The notes under the pieces were generated by a model, which made no database searches, had not been told where the DNA came from, and saw nothing but the letters and a program-made list of their open reading frames with translations. Below are positions 10,536 through 21,194 of a stretch of 64,000 nucleotides of DNA, in pieces. The stretch covers positions 248,001 to 312,000 of the forward strand of contig JAJTUP010000044.1 of assembly GCA_021399435.1 (NCBI GenBank), written 5' to 3'. The stretch comes from Diaporthe sp. PMI_573 (taxonomy: Eukaryota > Ascomycota > Sordariomycetes > Diaporthales > Diaporthaceae). The position numbers and the translations under genes are program-made. Position 1 is the first letter of the stretch. Every line of letters begins with the position of its first letter.

Positions 10536-11126
10536 GCGCATGCGGTGGCTTACTATGTTGCCTTCATCTCAAGTTTCTGTAAGAGATACAGACCATCTAA
10601 AGATTGAGGGCGCGAAAGTTGGACCAGCATAGAACAAAACTTCTTATGCATGTCTTGACCCTTGGCAGATGGATTATCTTTTAGGTCAAGGACTGCTGTC
10701 TTGAGAGTCGCCCCTTGTACTTTATAGTCCGTCAGGCTAAATGCTGAACATATTGGAACTTGTTTTCTCCGTACGGAATATGTCTTGATGGTGATTGATC
10801 TCTCTATAGGGAAAACAGGGAAGTCGTTAGCCTGGAGATGTTCAAAGCCAAGGTGCTTCGGATTCTCTTGGCGGAATAGAACACAGGCTGGCGGTTTAGT
10901 ACATAAGATGAACAGGTCATCAATCTCGAAAAAGTCCGCTGTCCATTGTTAGTGTAACTGCATGTCGTGTAATCGGTCGTGGGAAGGCACACCTGATGGG
11001 TCAATAACGATACCCGAAGGAATACCACGTGTGCCATTGACATGTCCAAGAAGGGTGCAGATGTTAGCAAGAATTACCCCAGGCATCCCCGGTGTGAGGA
11101 ATGGCAAAGGAGGCAACGAAGTGGAT
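10536..11126 (-). pseudogene. PIF1/Helitron-type helicase, C-terminal remnant
   Basis: On the minus strand a broken frame reads PFLTPGMPGVILANICTLLG, then GTRGIPSGIVIDP, then FFEIDDLFILCTKPPACVLF and, near the end, AFSLTDYKVQGATLKTAVLD and LVQLSRPQSLDGLYLLQKL. These match the C-terminal RecD/UvrD-like part of fungal PIF1-like helicases, with the LTDYKVQG motif VI region. At least one stop interrupts it (near 10955). It is a different lineage from the intact Helitron helicase at 53418-55102 (AFALTDYKAQG there). The upstream part would have to lie beyond the inserted hAT at 11135-14046; only a short unplaced frame is seen there. Confidence 0.75.
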
Positions 11127-11134
11127 GTTCACTG
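11127..11134 (+). repeat. Target site duplication, left copy
   Basis: GTTCACTG, identical to 14047-14054. Eight bp is the duplication length expected of hAT elements. Confidence 0.95.
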
Positions 11135-14046
11135 CAGTGATCGGAATGGTCCGGTATGGTATGGTATGGAGGTCAAACCATACCATACCAGCTGCTTACA
11201 TAATAACCGGTATGGTCTTACCGGTAAGACCAGCAATACCGCCAAGACTGCCAAGACTTGCTAAGAAGATGATGTTGTAGAAAGAAGAGAGGTAATGTAT
11301 TAGCTCTACTGCTAGCTATCAATCTAATATCAATCTAATCGTTGTCATTCTCACTATCCTCGCTATCACTGCTATCCTCAACCTGGCGCTTTCCATACCA
11401 GGCCCGGAGACACTCACAAGCCTCTATGATATCTGCCTTCAGCTTACCACGGCGATCAACTATAGTAAGCTTTGCGCTACTAAAAAGCCGTTCGCACTCA
11501 TCTGACATAGGTGAGATCGCAAACAGATCCAGAGCGAAGCGAGCGAGGTCTCTTTGGGAGTCATAACGGGATAGCCAGTACGCAATGGCCTCGTCGCAAC
11601 CTGCCTCTTCGTCATGGAGCCGGTCGGTAGAAATATATTGCTCATACAAATCAGTTGTAGAGACCGGGGCGTCTATTCGAATGCGCTTGTGTTCCCTCTG
11701 GCGATCAAACGCTGGGTCAGGATCTCTCTCCTTCCGGACTTGCGGTGGTAGCATCTCAACAGGGTACCTTCCCTTATACTCTGTCTCCCAGAGCTGTTTC
11801 ACCGCCGATTGTGCATTATCAAACCACTTCTTTTTTCCTTCGTCGCCTTGGAGAACCCATTCTTGCCTGAACCATGCCCACTTTCGATATGGATCGAGTA
11901 TTTGGGCTGCATAGTACGCTGGTGGAAGATCAGTATCTTCGGGGAATCGATTCTGCCAATTCAGCTGCTGGTTATTGTAATACTCCTCGCATTTGGACCA
12001 CGCAGCATCTGCGCAACTTTGGAGGTACTTCCATGTGAAGTTATTGTCGTCTTCGGCGTGGATGTTATAATAATGGTCTTTTGTCTCGTTTATTTCTCGA
12101 AGAAGGCAGTCCAAAGTCGAAAACCAGTCAGCGAGGGACGTCTTTTTTCCCTCAGAAAGCAAAGTTGCGGCGTAGAAGTCTTTAAGAGCAAGCTCAATCT
12201 TTTCAAGCTCGAACCAGTGCTGTCCATCGAGCTTGAAGTTCGAAATCCCATGAGAGCCTTTCCCAGGTACATGGCGAGCTGAGAAGATCTCTAAACGTTC
12301 CCGAACATTCAACGCCCGCGTAATTGAATGAAACCATGAATTCCAGCGTGTCGAGTTGTTCTGGATAAGCTCGAGCCCATCGAATTCAGAGAGATCTCCG
12401 CCGATAATGATTGCAGCAAACTCCTCACGGCGTTGTGGAGTTAGCCTAATGTATCGTACGAGGTTGTGAAGCCGACCTAAACATCCAAATTTTTTCCAGA
12501 TCTCTTCCACCTTTGCATAGTCTCCGCGTTGATAGTGCTTTTCAAGCTTTGCTAAATGCTTCTCACAGTTCCGACCCATGAGAAACGCCTGGCAGCAGAG
12601 GTTGACAATGTGGCCCAAGCAGCGAAGTCGGCGATGGCGACGTTGTTTCGAGTTCATCCATGGGCAGAGCTCCTTGAGTATGAATTCAACAGCGGTATCA
12701 TTTGATGAGGCATTATCCAGCATGAAGTATCCAATTTGGTCTCCACCAATGTCATATTCTTCCAGCAATCCAAGAACGACTGATCCAAGATTCTCGCCCG
12801 TGTGTTCGCCGTACACACGTCGTATACCTAAAACGGTCGTTTGTCGCTTGCCAGCAGTGTCTATCCACATGGCGACGACGCCTAGAATCGCGTAAGGGTT
12901 TGGCGAAGTCCAAAGATCAAAGGAGATGGAGATTCTACTCCGCGAGCGCTGGAGGTCCTCTCTGAGCCGTTGCTTCTTCGACCGAAAGGCTTCAATAACC
13001 CAATTTCGAATAGTTCTCGCTGCCTTGGGGAGGTGGTTGAGTAGTGACGGATTCAAAAAGAAGAGTAGTTCTCGGAAATACTGATTTTCTAATTGAAAGA
13101 ACGCAATATGGCAGTACACAATCCAACGAATGAGCAGCTCTTTGAACTTCTCAATTGAGTCTTTCCAGAAGAAGGCATTCGTAGCAGCCGCGCTCTTCTG
13201 CTGCTCCAGTACAGACTTCCGTGTCGAACTGTGTTTCCTGATACCACTCTGGGGATCAATCTGGTGCTTCTGTTCAAGATGATTTCTCACTCCAGATGTG
13301 CCGTTGATAACAAATAGCTCTTGCTTATACTTTCCGACTGCACACTCGTGACAGTAGTACACCTCTTTCTTATCACTGTCTCGGATGTAATGAAGACCAT
13401 ACTTCCATACATGTGATGAGCCTGGACGAGCTGCCTTTGTGGTCTTGGCGCGATTCAGGTATGTGATGTGGTCTTGGACGAACTCATCCGGAGGTTCGGG
13501 ATATTGAACAGGAGCAGGTGATGGTGTCGAGAAAGGTAATGTCGGAGCAGGCGATGACGTAGGAGTATTGAGAGATATTGACGTTGAACGCGTCGTCAAC
13601 GAGGACGGCGATGTTGGAAATGGAGATCCCATGGATAATGATTGCAGGCTATCGTACCCTACGATGTGTCAGAATGAATGGGTGTGATTGATTGAATTGT
13701 TGGTTGACTCTGCTCTCCGCTGTCCGCGGTTCTTCTGCCTATAATTATAGGTGATATGGTCCTGGCCTCTTGGCAGCGGAGACTGCGGGGTATTCTCCAT
13801 AATTGTGGCAATGAGATTCCTTAAGAGGCAGGTCCAAGCAGTGATGACAGCTGTGGTGCCTGTTGGCATAGTGTGGTGTCAGATAATTGGCTCCACAGGG
13901 ATCATTACCTCGGCCTATTTTTAGCGTTACCGGTATGACCTGGTATACCGGTAATACCATGGTATTGAGATTTCCTCAAACCATACCAAGTCTTGGCGGT
14001 ATATACCATACCAATACCAACTCATACCGGACCATTCCGATCACTG
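11135..14046 (-). mobile_element. Complete hAT transposon (2912 bp)
   Basis: Has 24-bp perfect terminal inverted repeats that begin CAGTGATCGGAATGGTCCGG and continue TATG, and a perfect 8-bp duplication GTTCACTG on both sides. Both subterminal zones (11145-11235 and 13930-14035) repeat GGTATGG in both orientations. It contains one intact transposase gene. Near identity to the copy at 1-1013 and the intact ends indicate recent movement. Confidence 0.97.
11335..13632 (-). CDS. hAT transposase, intact
   Basis: 765 residues, uninterrupted. After a Ser/Thr/Pro-rich N-terminus comes a BED zinc finger (about residues 94-126: YYCHECAVGKYK ... VRNHLEQKH). The RNase H-like core follows, with SISFDLWTSPNPYAILG and GYFMLDNASSNDTAV carrying the expected aspartates and RCLGHIVNLCCQAFLMG. 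The C-terminal hATC dimerisation block is SPMSDECERLFSSAKL. The ATG at 13632 is the first in frame. The enzyme excises and reinserts the element by cut and paste in the nucleus through hairpin intermediates (family knowledge). All recognisable blocks are present, so this copy may be active and able to mobilise copy 1 and smaller relatives with the same ends. Confidence 0.95.
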   Translation of the reverse strand: MGSPFPTSPSSLTTRSTSISLNTPTSSPAPTLPFSTPSPAPVQYPEPPDEFVQDHITYLNRAKTTKAARPGSSHVWKYGLHYIRDSDKKEVYYCHECAVGKYKQELFVINGTSGVRNHLEQKHQIDPQSGIRKHSSTRKSVLEQQKSAAATNAFFWKDSIEKFKELLIRWIVYCHIAFFQLENQYFRELLFFLNPSLLNHLPKAARTIRNWVIEAFRSKKQRLREDLQRSRSRISISFDLWTSPNPYAILGVVAMWIDTAGKRQTTVLGIRRVYGEHTGENLGSVVLGLLEEYDIGGDQIGYFMLDNASSNDTAVEFILKELCPWMNSKQRRHRRLRCLGHIVNLCCQAFLMGRNCEKHLAKLEKHYQRGDYAKVEEIWKKFGCLGRLHNLVRYIRLTPQRREEFAAIIIGGDLSEFDGLELIQNNSTRWNSWFHSITRALNVRERLEIFSARHVPGKGSHGISNFKLDGQHWFELEKIELALKDFYAATLLSEGKKTSLADWFSTLDCLLREINETKDHYYNIHAEDDNNFTWKYLQSCADAAWSKCEEYYNNQQLNWQNRFPEDTDLPPAYYAAQILDPYRKWAWFRQEWVLQGDEGKKKWFDNAQSAVKQLWETEYKGRYPVEMLPPQVRKERDPDPAFDRQREHKRIRIDAPVSTTDLYEQYISTDRLHDEEAGCDEAIAYWLSRYDSQRDLARFALDLFAISPMSDECERLFSSAKLTIVDRRGKLKADIIEACECLRAWYGKRQVEDSSDSEDSENDND

Positions 14047-14054
14047 GTTCACTG
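14047..14054 (+). repeat. Target site duplication, right copy
   Basis: GTTCACTG, identical to 11127-11134. Confidence 0.95.
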
Positions 14055-14164
14055 TTTGCTACTATTCTCAAGGCTCGGACTCTCCAAAATGGTATGTCGC
14101 AATCGTTCTTAAGTGACGAGCTAACGTCAAACCCGCCAGGGGAACCGTTTGCGTGTGTCACTTA

Positions 14165-14825
14165 AGGGTTTGTGTGAGTGCTTGGGCTGCATTATTACGG
14201 TTCGTACTACCATTCTGTCTCGCTATGCTTTCGCTGTCCCCATTGCGAGCATCGTACGTGCGTGGCTTGCTGATCGTTTTTCACGTCGTTGACTTTCCAT
14301 GGCTACAATACTATCTCCCCGGTCTGCCCAGTAGAGCTTTGCTGGGCCTTGAGGCTGAAAACCTATTTCCAGTTTTTAACCCGCAGTAGTTAAGCCGTAC
14401 ACGCACGCCACCACGTGGGGCTTCGCCAATTATCGACGATATTAAGTGCTATATAAATGAAATGATGCTAGGAATAAAAGAGTGTTCTGACAGACGTAAG
14501 GTCGGAACCATATTCAGACTGAATTTAATCTAAATCGCCCGTAGATGTCGGACGTAAGGATAATATTATATTATAAAACAGCCAAGTCCTGTTTATCAAA
14601 GCAAAGATATGCTACTATTAAAATATAAGCGAATATAATGATCCCTATTGCAAAGAACGCATAATTATAAATCTATCGATACTCCCAGAACCTGTGATTT
14701 ACGACGGGCATAGGGACATAAGACTCATAGACCTCGAGCCATCGTTGGAGGGTAGGGCATTTCTGACGACGGCGGAATGTATCAATTGCAGCCGTCAGAT
14801 TGAATCTCGATTCAGAATCAATCAG
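14165..14825. other. AT-rich stretch without recognisable gene
   Basis: 14440-14690 is strongly AT-rich (many TATA/ATAT runs), compatible with mutational decay of an old element. No coding signal recognised. Confidence 0.45.
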
Positions 14826-14889
14826 CTACGGATGGAGAGACGGAACTAACCTGGATGGTGCATCCAGCCAAGGACGCCGTAGCTTACAT

Positions 14890-15360
14890 TGATCGAAGCA
14901 CAAGCAACGCTTCCAGAGGCTGGTTGTTGAGTGGATCGTGGATTCGAACCTCCCCTTTTCAATAGCTACGGACCGAAAGCTTCGCGCCATCTTCGAGTAT
15001 CTCAACCCATCAGTCAAAGCCCAAAAGGCGCATATTACTGCCAATTCAGTTCGAGATCTTGCGAAAAAGCAGTTCGATCTGCATAAGAGTACGGTTATTG
15101 AGGGCTTTAAGAAGGCACCAGGCCTGGTACATATTTCCTTCGATGGGTGGCGGGCACCTAATCGTGCCTCTCTATATGGTGTTGTCTGCTTTTTTCGAGA
15201 CGAAAACAACAAGCCTTGCAAGATCACACTTGGAATCCCCGAGGTTGGTAGGCATATAGGCACCAGAATTGCGGACGAGGTATGCAAAATCCTCGAAGCA
15301 TTTGGTGTTGAAGATAAGGTTGGCTACGCTGTACTTGACAACGCGAGCAATAATGACACA
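14890..15360 (+). pseudogene. hAT transposase fragment (core region)
   Basis: Encodes KQRFQRLVVEWIVDSNLPFS, then the catalytic-core blocks VHISFDGWRAPNRASLYGVV and VGYAVLDNASNNDT. It resembles the hAT remnant at 4410-6685 more than the intact element at 11-14 kb. It starts out of frame near 14890 and stops abruptly at 15360, where unrelated sequence begins. No ends or target duplication seen. Confidence 0.85.
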
Positions 15361-15720
15361 GAGGAGAGCCAGCAGACGCACCTTTCTCGGGGGCCTTGAG
15401 GCTGGCGTTACCATGTGGAGTCAACTTGTTGTGGTCAGTGGGGAAGGATAGAGAGCCAGGAGACATCAAGTTCTTGGTCCGGCTGGCGTTGTGAGCATAC
15501 CGGTATGTCTGAATAGCCTCCGTACTTGCGGGTGTTGACATTGTCAGGCAGCGGGATCGAATGGTAATTAGTACCACGGTGGAGACCCAGTGAGGATTGA
15601 TGCGTCTAGTGATGTTCTCAAGGTGGGGCGCCATGTGCAAGTTGATATAGGCAACGATGGCAAGCGGGGTCGGCGGCGGGGATCAGGCGGACTGGGCTTT
15701 ATCAGGCGCCTTGGCGATCC
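15361..15720 (-). pseudogene. Unrecognised coding fragment
   Basis: On the minus strand an open frame of about 115 codons reads AYINLHMAPHLENITRRI and continues with TIRSRCLTMSTPASTEAI and RTKNLMSPGSLSFPTDHN. It is composed like real protein sequence but I cannot place it. It ends exactly where the hAT fragment begins at 15360, so it looks like a piece of a gene or element broken by, or joined to, that transposon. A poly-A run follows at 15730-15739. Confidence 0.4.
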
Positions 15721-15739
15721 TGGACAACACAAAAAAAAA

Positions 15740-16215
15740 GTAAGTTACACATAATATACGGAGTAGCATATTCTACAACAACCTTTTGATGCAACTTTTC
15801 TAAAATGAAACACAAGAATTGCCTCGATGTAAGGATTCTAAAGACATTCTTTTTTTTAAAATTAGACCAAAACTAATTGAGTTGTCATGATATTTGTTTC
15901 AAATCTGCTCCAATTGACACTCAAGCAGAACTGTAAAAACAGCTCTTTTGTCAAAACTGATTGAAATCAATTGAAACTGATGATCTAGACTCTCTTTATT
16001 GTAAGGTTTTAAGATCTATTCTTCTTTTTCAATTTGAGTCAATGGGTGTTAAGGAAAATGGACTTGAATATACTGGTTTTTGTATGGGAGGATGTCTGAA
16101 ATGCACCAAAGAAATCGGCTTTTGTGACAACCCCTTTTTGGCTGACAACTGATTTTGGCGCCCACTACGCCGGAAGGCGTTGGGGCAACCGGAGAGAAGC
16201 CCCACGGGTAGTCCA
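15740..16215. other. AT-rich stretch without recognisable gene
   Basis: No coding signal or RNA gene recognised; the short frame at 15961-16152 has no supporting feature. Confidence 0.45.
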
Positions 16216-16310
16216 TAGTGATGTGCCACGTTTGTAAACAATGTTTGTTTGTTTGGTTTAAAACTAACCAAACGTTTGTTTGGACTGGTCCAAACAAACA
16301 AACACTCCCC
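16216..16310. repeat. hAT-type end with TTTGTTTGG words
   Basis: Begins TAGTGATGTGCCACGTTTG and holds at least six copies of TTTGTTTGG/CCAAACAAA in both orientations. It lies just beyond the 3' end of the minus-strand hAT fragment at 16347-17155, the place where that element's terminus would be expected. Confidence 0.6.
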
Positions 16311-16346
16311 ATATATTTCCTTGTTAGGCGACAAGCGAGGCTATCA

Positions 16347-17155
16347 TCAGTCTACATCGCTATCGATTTCCGTTCCTAAACCCACCATATCGCCCGTACC
16401 ATGTAAAACTCCAGACCACTCGTAATTTGGGTCAGATATCAGTTCTATGTCCCCTTGCATATACGTCCTTCTGCCACTAGATACAAAGAGCTCCAGATAT
16501 GAATCCTCAAGATCTAGCCAGTCCTTCTCTTCAAGATCTGCCCAGCGTTTTTTGCGGTATGTGTTTTGTCTTGTAGCCGCTCGAGAACCCGATCGTTCAT
16601 AAAGACAAAAGCTTACATATCCGCGTGCTCTGGAAGGAGGCGATTGCGAGTCTTTGTATGAACAAAGCTGATAGCAGAGAAAGACCGTTCTGATGGCACA
16701 GAATTGGCCAGCGTTGATAGAACCCTGACAGCCACTCTCGCGAGAACTGAGCCTTGGTTTAAGAGGCAATGCCACGCCATTGCTGGCTTGAAATCATCGT
16801 CATATACGGCGCTGGTCTCATCGAATAAGCCGTCTGGCCCGCCAGATCGCATGCGAAAGTGTGTAAACTCCTTGATGGCGCGTTGGTACTCCTCGTTATC
16901 CTTAAACTGCTTCCGCAGATACTCCTTGACACGAGAGAACACCGAAGGAGGTAATTTCGAGTGTTTCCCTGTTGTATCAGGCCGCAACGCGAATCGCCAC
17001 CACCATTTGCGTTCATTTGTTGGGTTATGGTAGTTGGCAAGCCCTGGGTAAGCTGCCCAGCGTTCCTCAGTCCAAACGGAGTAATCAGGGTAGCCCACGA
17101 TCTCGGTATCTTGTGGCGTGGAGGAAACGAGGGACGAGGGCGTAGGTGAGTCCAT
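16347..17155 (-). pseudogene. hAT transposase C-terminal pseudogene
   Basis: From the ATG at 17155 the frame has a Trp-rich segment, then the hATC block STLANSVPSERSFSAISFVH and TKTRNRLLPEHAD. A TAA then stands where the related fragment at 62953-63411 reads Lys-Leu (ADKLAF there, ADM-stop-AF here). Beyond the stop the sequence still encodes FVFMNDRVLERL and, in another frame, RWADLEEKDWLDLEDSYLEL, so both a nonsense change and a frameshift are present. The N-terminal half and zinc finger are absent. Probably an internally deleted, dead copy. Confidence 0.8.
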
Positions 17156-17319
17156 TTTTGGCGCCCGCGAGGTCGAAAAAGAAACAATTCTTCGAGTACT
17201 AAAGTAATGTAGGTATGAATAGGTAAAGATTCTACGCGTTCCTCGCTTAATAATATACCTGGAACGGCCCTAACCAAGGCCTCTAGCGCCTTTAGTTGAT
17301 AAGGGTCGCGATAACCTCA

Positions 17320-17495
17320 CATCCGAATCGGTCAGATCCGATATCGATCGGATGGCCTCAAAATATATCGGATATCGATCGGATGGATGAGCCATCCGAT
17401 CCGAATCTTAATCGGATGGCTGGCAAAAAATCTCATCGATCATCTATCGGATCGGATATCCGATTCGGTCAGATCGGATAGCCGACCGATGGCCT
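17320..17495. repeat. Cluster of ATCGGAT words
   Basis: More than ten copies of ATCGGAT/ATCCGAT in both orientations within 175 bp, including the near direct repeat CGAATCGGTCAGATCCGAT / CGATTCGGTCAGATCGGAT. The density and orientation pattern match the subterminal zones of the complete hAT element, but no transposase of this family is in the window. Confidence 0.6.
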
Positions 17496-17499
17496 GCTC

Positions 17500-18700
17500 T
17501 GAATGTCAACCCCCGAGTACGTCATGGAACACGCACAATTTGAAATCTCCGGCAGTATCCTCATGTCAGGGTCCCCATGAGTCTTCAACGAGTCCTGCGA
17601 TCATCGAGTCCAACTTAACCCCCCTCCCCGCCTTTCTTTTCAGCATAACCCAGTTCACCTGCCTCATCGTGCCTGCTCATGTTCCACCCAAAATTGTAAT
17701 TGCTTGCGATGAAAGTCAAATTTTTGCTTGTTTGTACTCGTAAATAGATGTCCGTACCTCTGTTTAATCATTGCTGTGCGCCTGGGAAGAATTGTTGGGA
17801 CAGATGCTCATTTTGGGCTGGGCTTCGGGCGGGGGTTATTAGTCGCAGATACATCATAGGCACCCCTAGGCATATTGGCAAATAAAGTAGGAGAATGTCT
17901 GGGAGGCTGAGAGATGAATATGACAGAGGTGATTTGCCGAACGATGTGGAGTGAGGGAGAGGACCTTGTACGTTATTTATGTATTTCAGATAGGTGTCTC
18001 CTTGCGGATGCCAGACCAGACCCATATTACCCTTGTCAGTCCACATACCACGATAACATTACTTTTCTCGACCCGAAATTTGCCGTCAGGGGGCGTGCCC
18101 TGCACCACAAACCCCAGTAGATGCCAAGTGATGGCTCAGAGGCTGGTGTCGTCGTCATCAACAAGCTGCGAATTCCAGAGCCTCTTTCGATTCCCTACGC
18201 CCGAGAACACAATTAAACTTGCCTGCGAGCTACGCGGATGGATATCAGATGCATCGATCACGCATCATGCGAGCATTATGCTGTCCTTGGAACCACACCG
18301 CGAGCAGCAGATGGCATCACCACATTAGGGCCAGCAGAATTACACTGATGGCCCTAGCATCATTGCAAATGGAGCTAACGCCAATGCGATAGATGATGAA
18401 GGGTCGATACCGTTACGCGTAGCCGCGGCTTGAGGTTCAGATTCGGCTGCAGGACACCTACGACAATTCTCTGATGACAGTTTGGTTACATACTGTTACG
18501 AAACATTCAGATTGGGCTCTTTGTTTCGGGGCGAGCGACATATGACAGTTTGCAGAGGGAGGGCTGTACGGCTTTGCGAGCGCCCACCACGCACTGGAAC
18601 AAATGCAAGGTCTACCGAGCTCGAACTCAGACCTCAAACCCAAGCCTCAACTCGCCTTACACTGAGGATCCGAGCGGTCGTTAGACATCTAGGAAGTTCC
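17500..18700. other. 1.2 kb without recognisable gene
   Basis: Open frames on both strands up to 125 codons lack domains or splice support. A short hairpin (18608-18634) is noted under rejected items. Confidence 0.4.
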
Positions 18701-18709
18701 AGGCTGGCG

Positions 18710-18860
18710 ATCCATTCCACGTCCACGGTCCACGCGTCCACGCCGTGGAAATGGATGGTCCGTGCGTCCATTTCCATCCATTCCACGGACCCGGCCGTTA
18801 CATAATCCATCCATCCACGCCAGGGCTCCGTGGAATGGATACGTGGAAATGGAAGCAGGG
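18710..18860. repeat. hAT-type end with GTGGAATGGA words
   Basis: Dense CCACG, GTGGAA and ATCCATTCC words in both orientations around TTACATAATCCATCCATCC, followed by CAGGGCTCCGTGGAATGGAT. The layout, TTACATAATC core then GGGCTC plus word, matches the right end of the hAT remnant near 6880-6925. No coding part is attached, so this is a stand-alone end or a small non-autonomous element. Confidence 0.55.
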
Positions 18861-19125
18861 GTGGAAGGGTAGGTAGGGGTGGTCCTGGTCTAGCCCCCGT
18901 GGGAACTAGCTTGGTTATGGTTAGCCGAGATCTCAGGTACCTGTATCACAGTCATTTTCATATTGATCTTCCACAGACGGCGAGGGACGGCTACGTCTTC
19001 TTCAGTTGCGCTCGATCCAAATCTTAGCGAGTTGCCGACAGCATCAGTGGGTGTTTTGACACGATATGGACGACTTTCTCCGCTCTCCACGGAGACTATT
19101 GTGGATTTGACGAATTTTGGATTAT

Positions 19126-19301
19126 TGTCAGATAATCACCCTTTTAGGTATATGGGATGTGTAATTATGGTTAAAGATGATGGGTGGCCACTATTGTGCT
19201 TGTTGTCTAGACTGACCCCTCTCGCACGGGGGCTGGTTTTGTCATGGCAGTCCCTGTTAGTGCCTGAGGCATCAATTCCTTATGGACCGTCACATCTGAC
19301 A
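19126..19301. mobile_element. Solo LTR of the Copia family
   Basis: 176 bp with TGTCAGAT...ATCTGACA ends, flanked on both sides by ATTAT (19121-19125 and 19302-19306), a perfect 5-bp target duplication. It is related to the LTR at 3176-3368. It indicates LTR-LTR recombination that removed the internal region. Confidence 0.92.
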
Positions 19302-19306
19302 ATTAT

Positions 19307-20130
19307 CCAAGGCTGACTACAGTATCGTAGGCCTTGAAGGCGGGGCTCGGGCAGTTTTGCCTACGCCAGCCGCTCGGTCTCCTGGTCGTTGAATGATCAT
19401 CAAGGTGAAAGTGAGGATTCAGAATTCTCCGTCAAAAGTTTTTGTTTACTTTTTAATCACTTCTGTTGGATCGTGGCATCCCCTCTGGATTTCAAAACAA
19501 GTAATATTTTTTAAATTGAGAGTTTTTTACAGTGAGAACTGTATGCCCAATCTCGTTGGTCTCAAGAGGATGCTTGCGGTATCCGCCGATCGGACCTCGT
19601 CGGAGCTCTTTGAGATGTAGTCTACAACATGATGCTTTTGGACAACTCTGGAAGAGAAAGTAAGGGGCTATTACCACCAATCATGGGACTTCATAGAAGA
19701 GACAAAGGCGAGACTCGTCAACAGTCGAGGTCCTGGGTGGGCGGAAAACTTAAGAGAGACATTTCTTTAGAGTACGTATCTGATACTGACCCTTTTGTGC
19801 TGCTTGGTCGCCTATGCGTTTATTTAATCGCTCGTTTGTTCACTCGCTCTGTTTATTTGGAAATCAATGTTAACCAGGAGGAAAGAATTCTTTTGCTATC
19901 CCGTTCTGTTTCAGGGTCGGACGTGGGAGCGGGTTGTGGGGTTTAATGGTGCTAGTGCTGATGTTGGTGAAATGGAGACTTGGCCGAGTTGGGTTTCGGG
20001 ACTCACGGTACGAGAACTCGAAAGCGGGGACGCGTGGGCGGTGTGAAAGACCGTCGTGTCTGGAAAGTGGTTGAGGTAAGAAACAGAATTTGCAGCAAGC
20101 TGGTTGGAGAGAAGGGCTGCACGAAGGAAC
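19307..20130. other. Stretch without recognisable gene
   Basis: No domain-bearing frame, repeat or RNA gene recognised. Confidence 0.4.
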
Positions 20131-20134
20131 TGGG

Positions 20135-20380
20135 ATGGTTGTCATAGACGTGTCCACCATATCGGAGTCCAAGATGAAAGCCCTCGAGGAGGTACAACAA
20201 GACTATAGAGAGGCCAAGGACACACTCAAAGACTATATCCATGACCCGCTGATAGCGCGAGGGATCATGAAGGAGAAGAGCTTGGGGTACATTGAAAATA
20301 TATTCGAAATGACGGAGGGGGTGGACGACGAAAGTCGTGACACTGGAACTCAACTAATCTGGTCCCCCTGTATTTCATAA
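20135..20380 (+). CDS. Possible small protein or fragment, charged, helical
   Basis: An 81-codon frame from ATG at 20135 with composition typical of a helical, charged protein (SKMKALEEVQQDYREAKDTL and KEKSLGYIENIFEMTEGV). I do not recognise it. It lies directly downstream of the Crypton remnant on the other strand. It could be a remnant of a host gene or chance. Confidence 0.25.
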   Translation: MVVIDVSTISESKMKALEEVQQDYREAKDTLKDYIHDPLIARGIMKEKSLGYIENIFEMTEGVDDESRDTGTQLIWSPCIS

Positions 20381-20384
20381 TAAC

Positions 20385-21130
20385 CATAAAAGAAAAAAGA
20401 AGAAGTCTATCCAAATACAGTGCCTCTTTTCCTCGATCCACGGCCAGAGCTGCTTTTGTAAGACGTACGGGGGTTCGTGGGCCGCACGCGCGAGGAAGTA
20501 GTCCCCCGGGGACGCCGAGAAGCCAGCGACGATACGCATGAACTGGCGCGGTAGGTGCGTAAGATAGGCCTGGCAGAGCACGCTCTGGTTCCAGCGGCCG
20601 GCCTGCGAGATCTGGGCGAGCGACGTGCCGCGGGTCTCCGCGTCCTGGGCGCCTACCCTGCGCGGGAGGTGTGTCTTCTTCGACGCGATAAGGCCGGCAG
20701 CGCCGAAGATACGCCAGGTCTCTTGTAGCTGCGTCGGGTACGAGAGCTCCTGCTCGCGGTCCCGTCCGACGAGGACCTTGATCCGATACCAGTCCTGACG
20801 GCGCCGGAAGGACGGGGGCGGCTCGCCGGCGACGTGCCAGCGCCCTCGCCGTCTTATTTAGCTTGCCGTCTCGTAAAAGGCTGACGAGGCAGCCACAGGG
20901 GGTCGGGCCTTCCGAAGGCGGATAGTCGAGTAGGGATAGGTCTGCAAGCTCCATCTTACGGCGGTTCTCCCCTCGTAAGAGGTAGTAGTGGCCGAAGAGG
21001 AGGTCGACTCGCGTACGGAGAATTTGCGGCGTATACGCGGCCCCGCTGAGAAGGAGATCCTGGATCCGGGACCGCTCCTGCTTTGGTCCTGGACGATCTT
21101 GCTGGTACCCGTGATGAAAGTCGACTTGTG
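20385..21130 (-). pseudogene. Crypton tyrosine recombinase remnant
   Basis: On the minus strand three frame-shifted pieces line up. First LRTRVDLLFGHYYLLRGENR with KMELADLSLLDYPPSEGPTP and CGCLVSLLRDGKLNKT; then WHVAGEPPPSFRRRQDWYRI with ELSYPTQLQETWRIFGAAGL; then SKKTHLPRRVGAQDAETRGT, AQISQAGRWNQSVLCQAYLT and the end WPWIEE. The order and the motifs HLPR, GRW and QAYLTHLP fit the catalytic H-x-x-R, H/W and Y of Crypton/Ndc10-like tyrosine recombinases with the fungal C-terminal extension. A deletion of some tens of residues joins NKTAR to WHVAGE. Cryptons integrate circular DNA by tyrosine recombination (family knowledge). The recombinase is broken and has lost its N-terminus. Confidence 0.75.
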
Positions 21131-21194
21131 CGCCTCAGAGCCTGTGGATGTCGCTGATCCCTGACCTTGCTACTACCATCGTTTTCGTACGGTA

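Noticed and set aside
11585..12282. Open frames on the strand opposite the hAT transposase
   Set aside because: Antisense shadows; the same frames appear opposite the copy at 26-952.
18608..18634. tRNA-like B-box (GAGTTCGAGCTC on the minus strand)
   Set aside because: It forms a simple hairpin with AGGTCT/AGACCT arms; no A box, anticodon arm or acceptor stem of a tRNA could be drawn.
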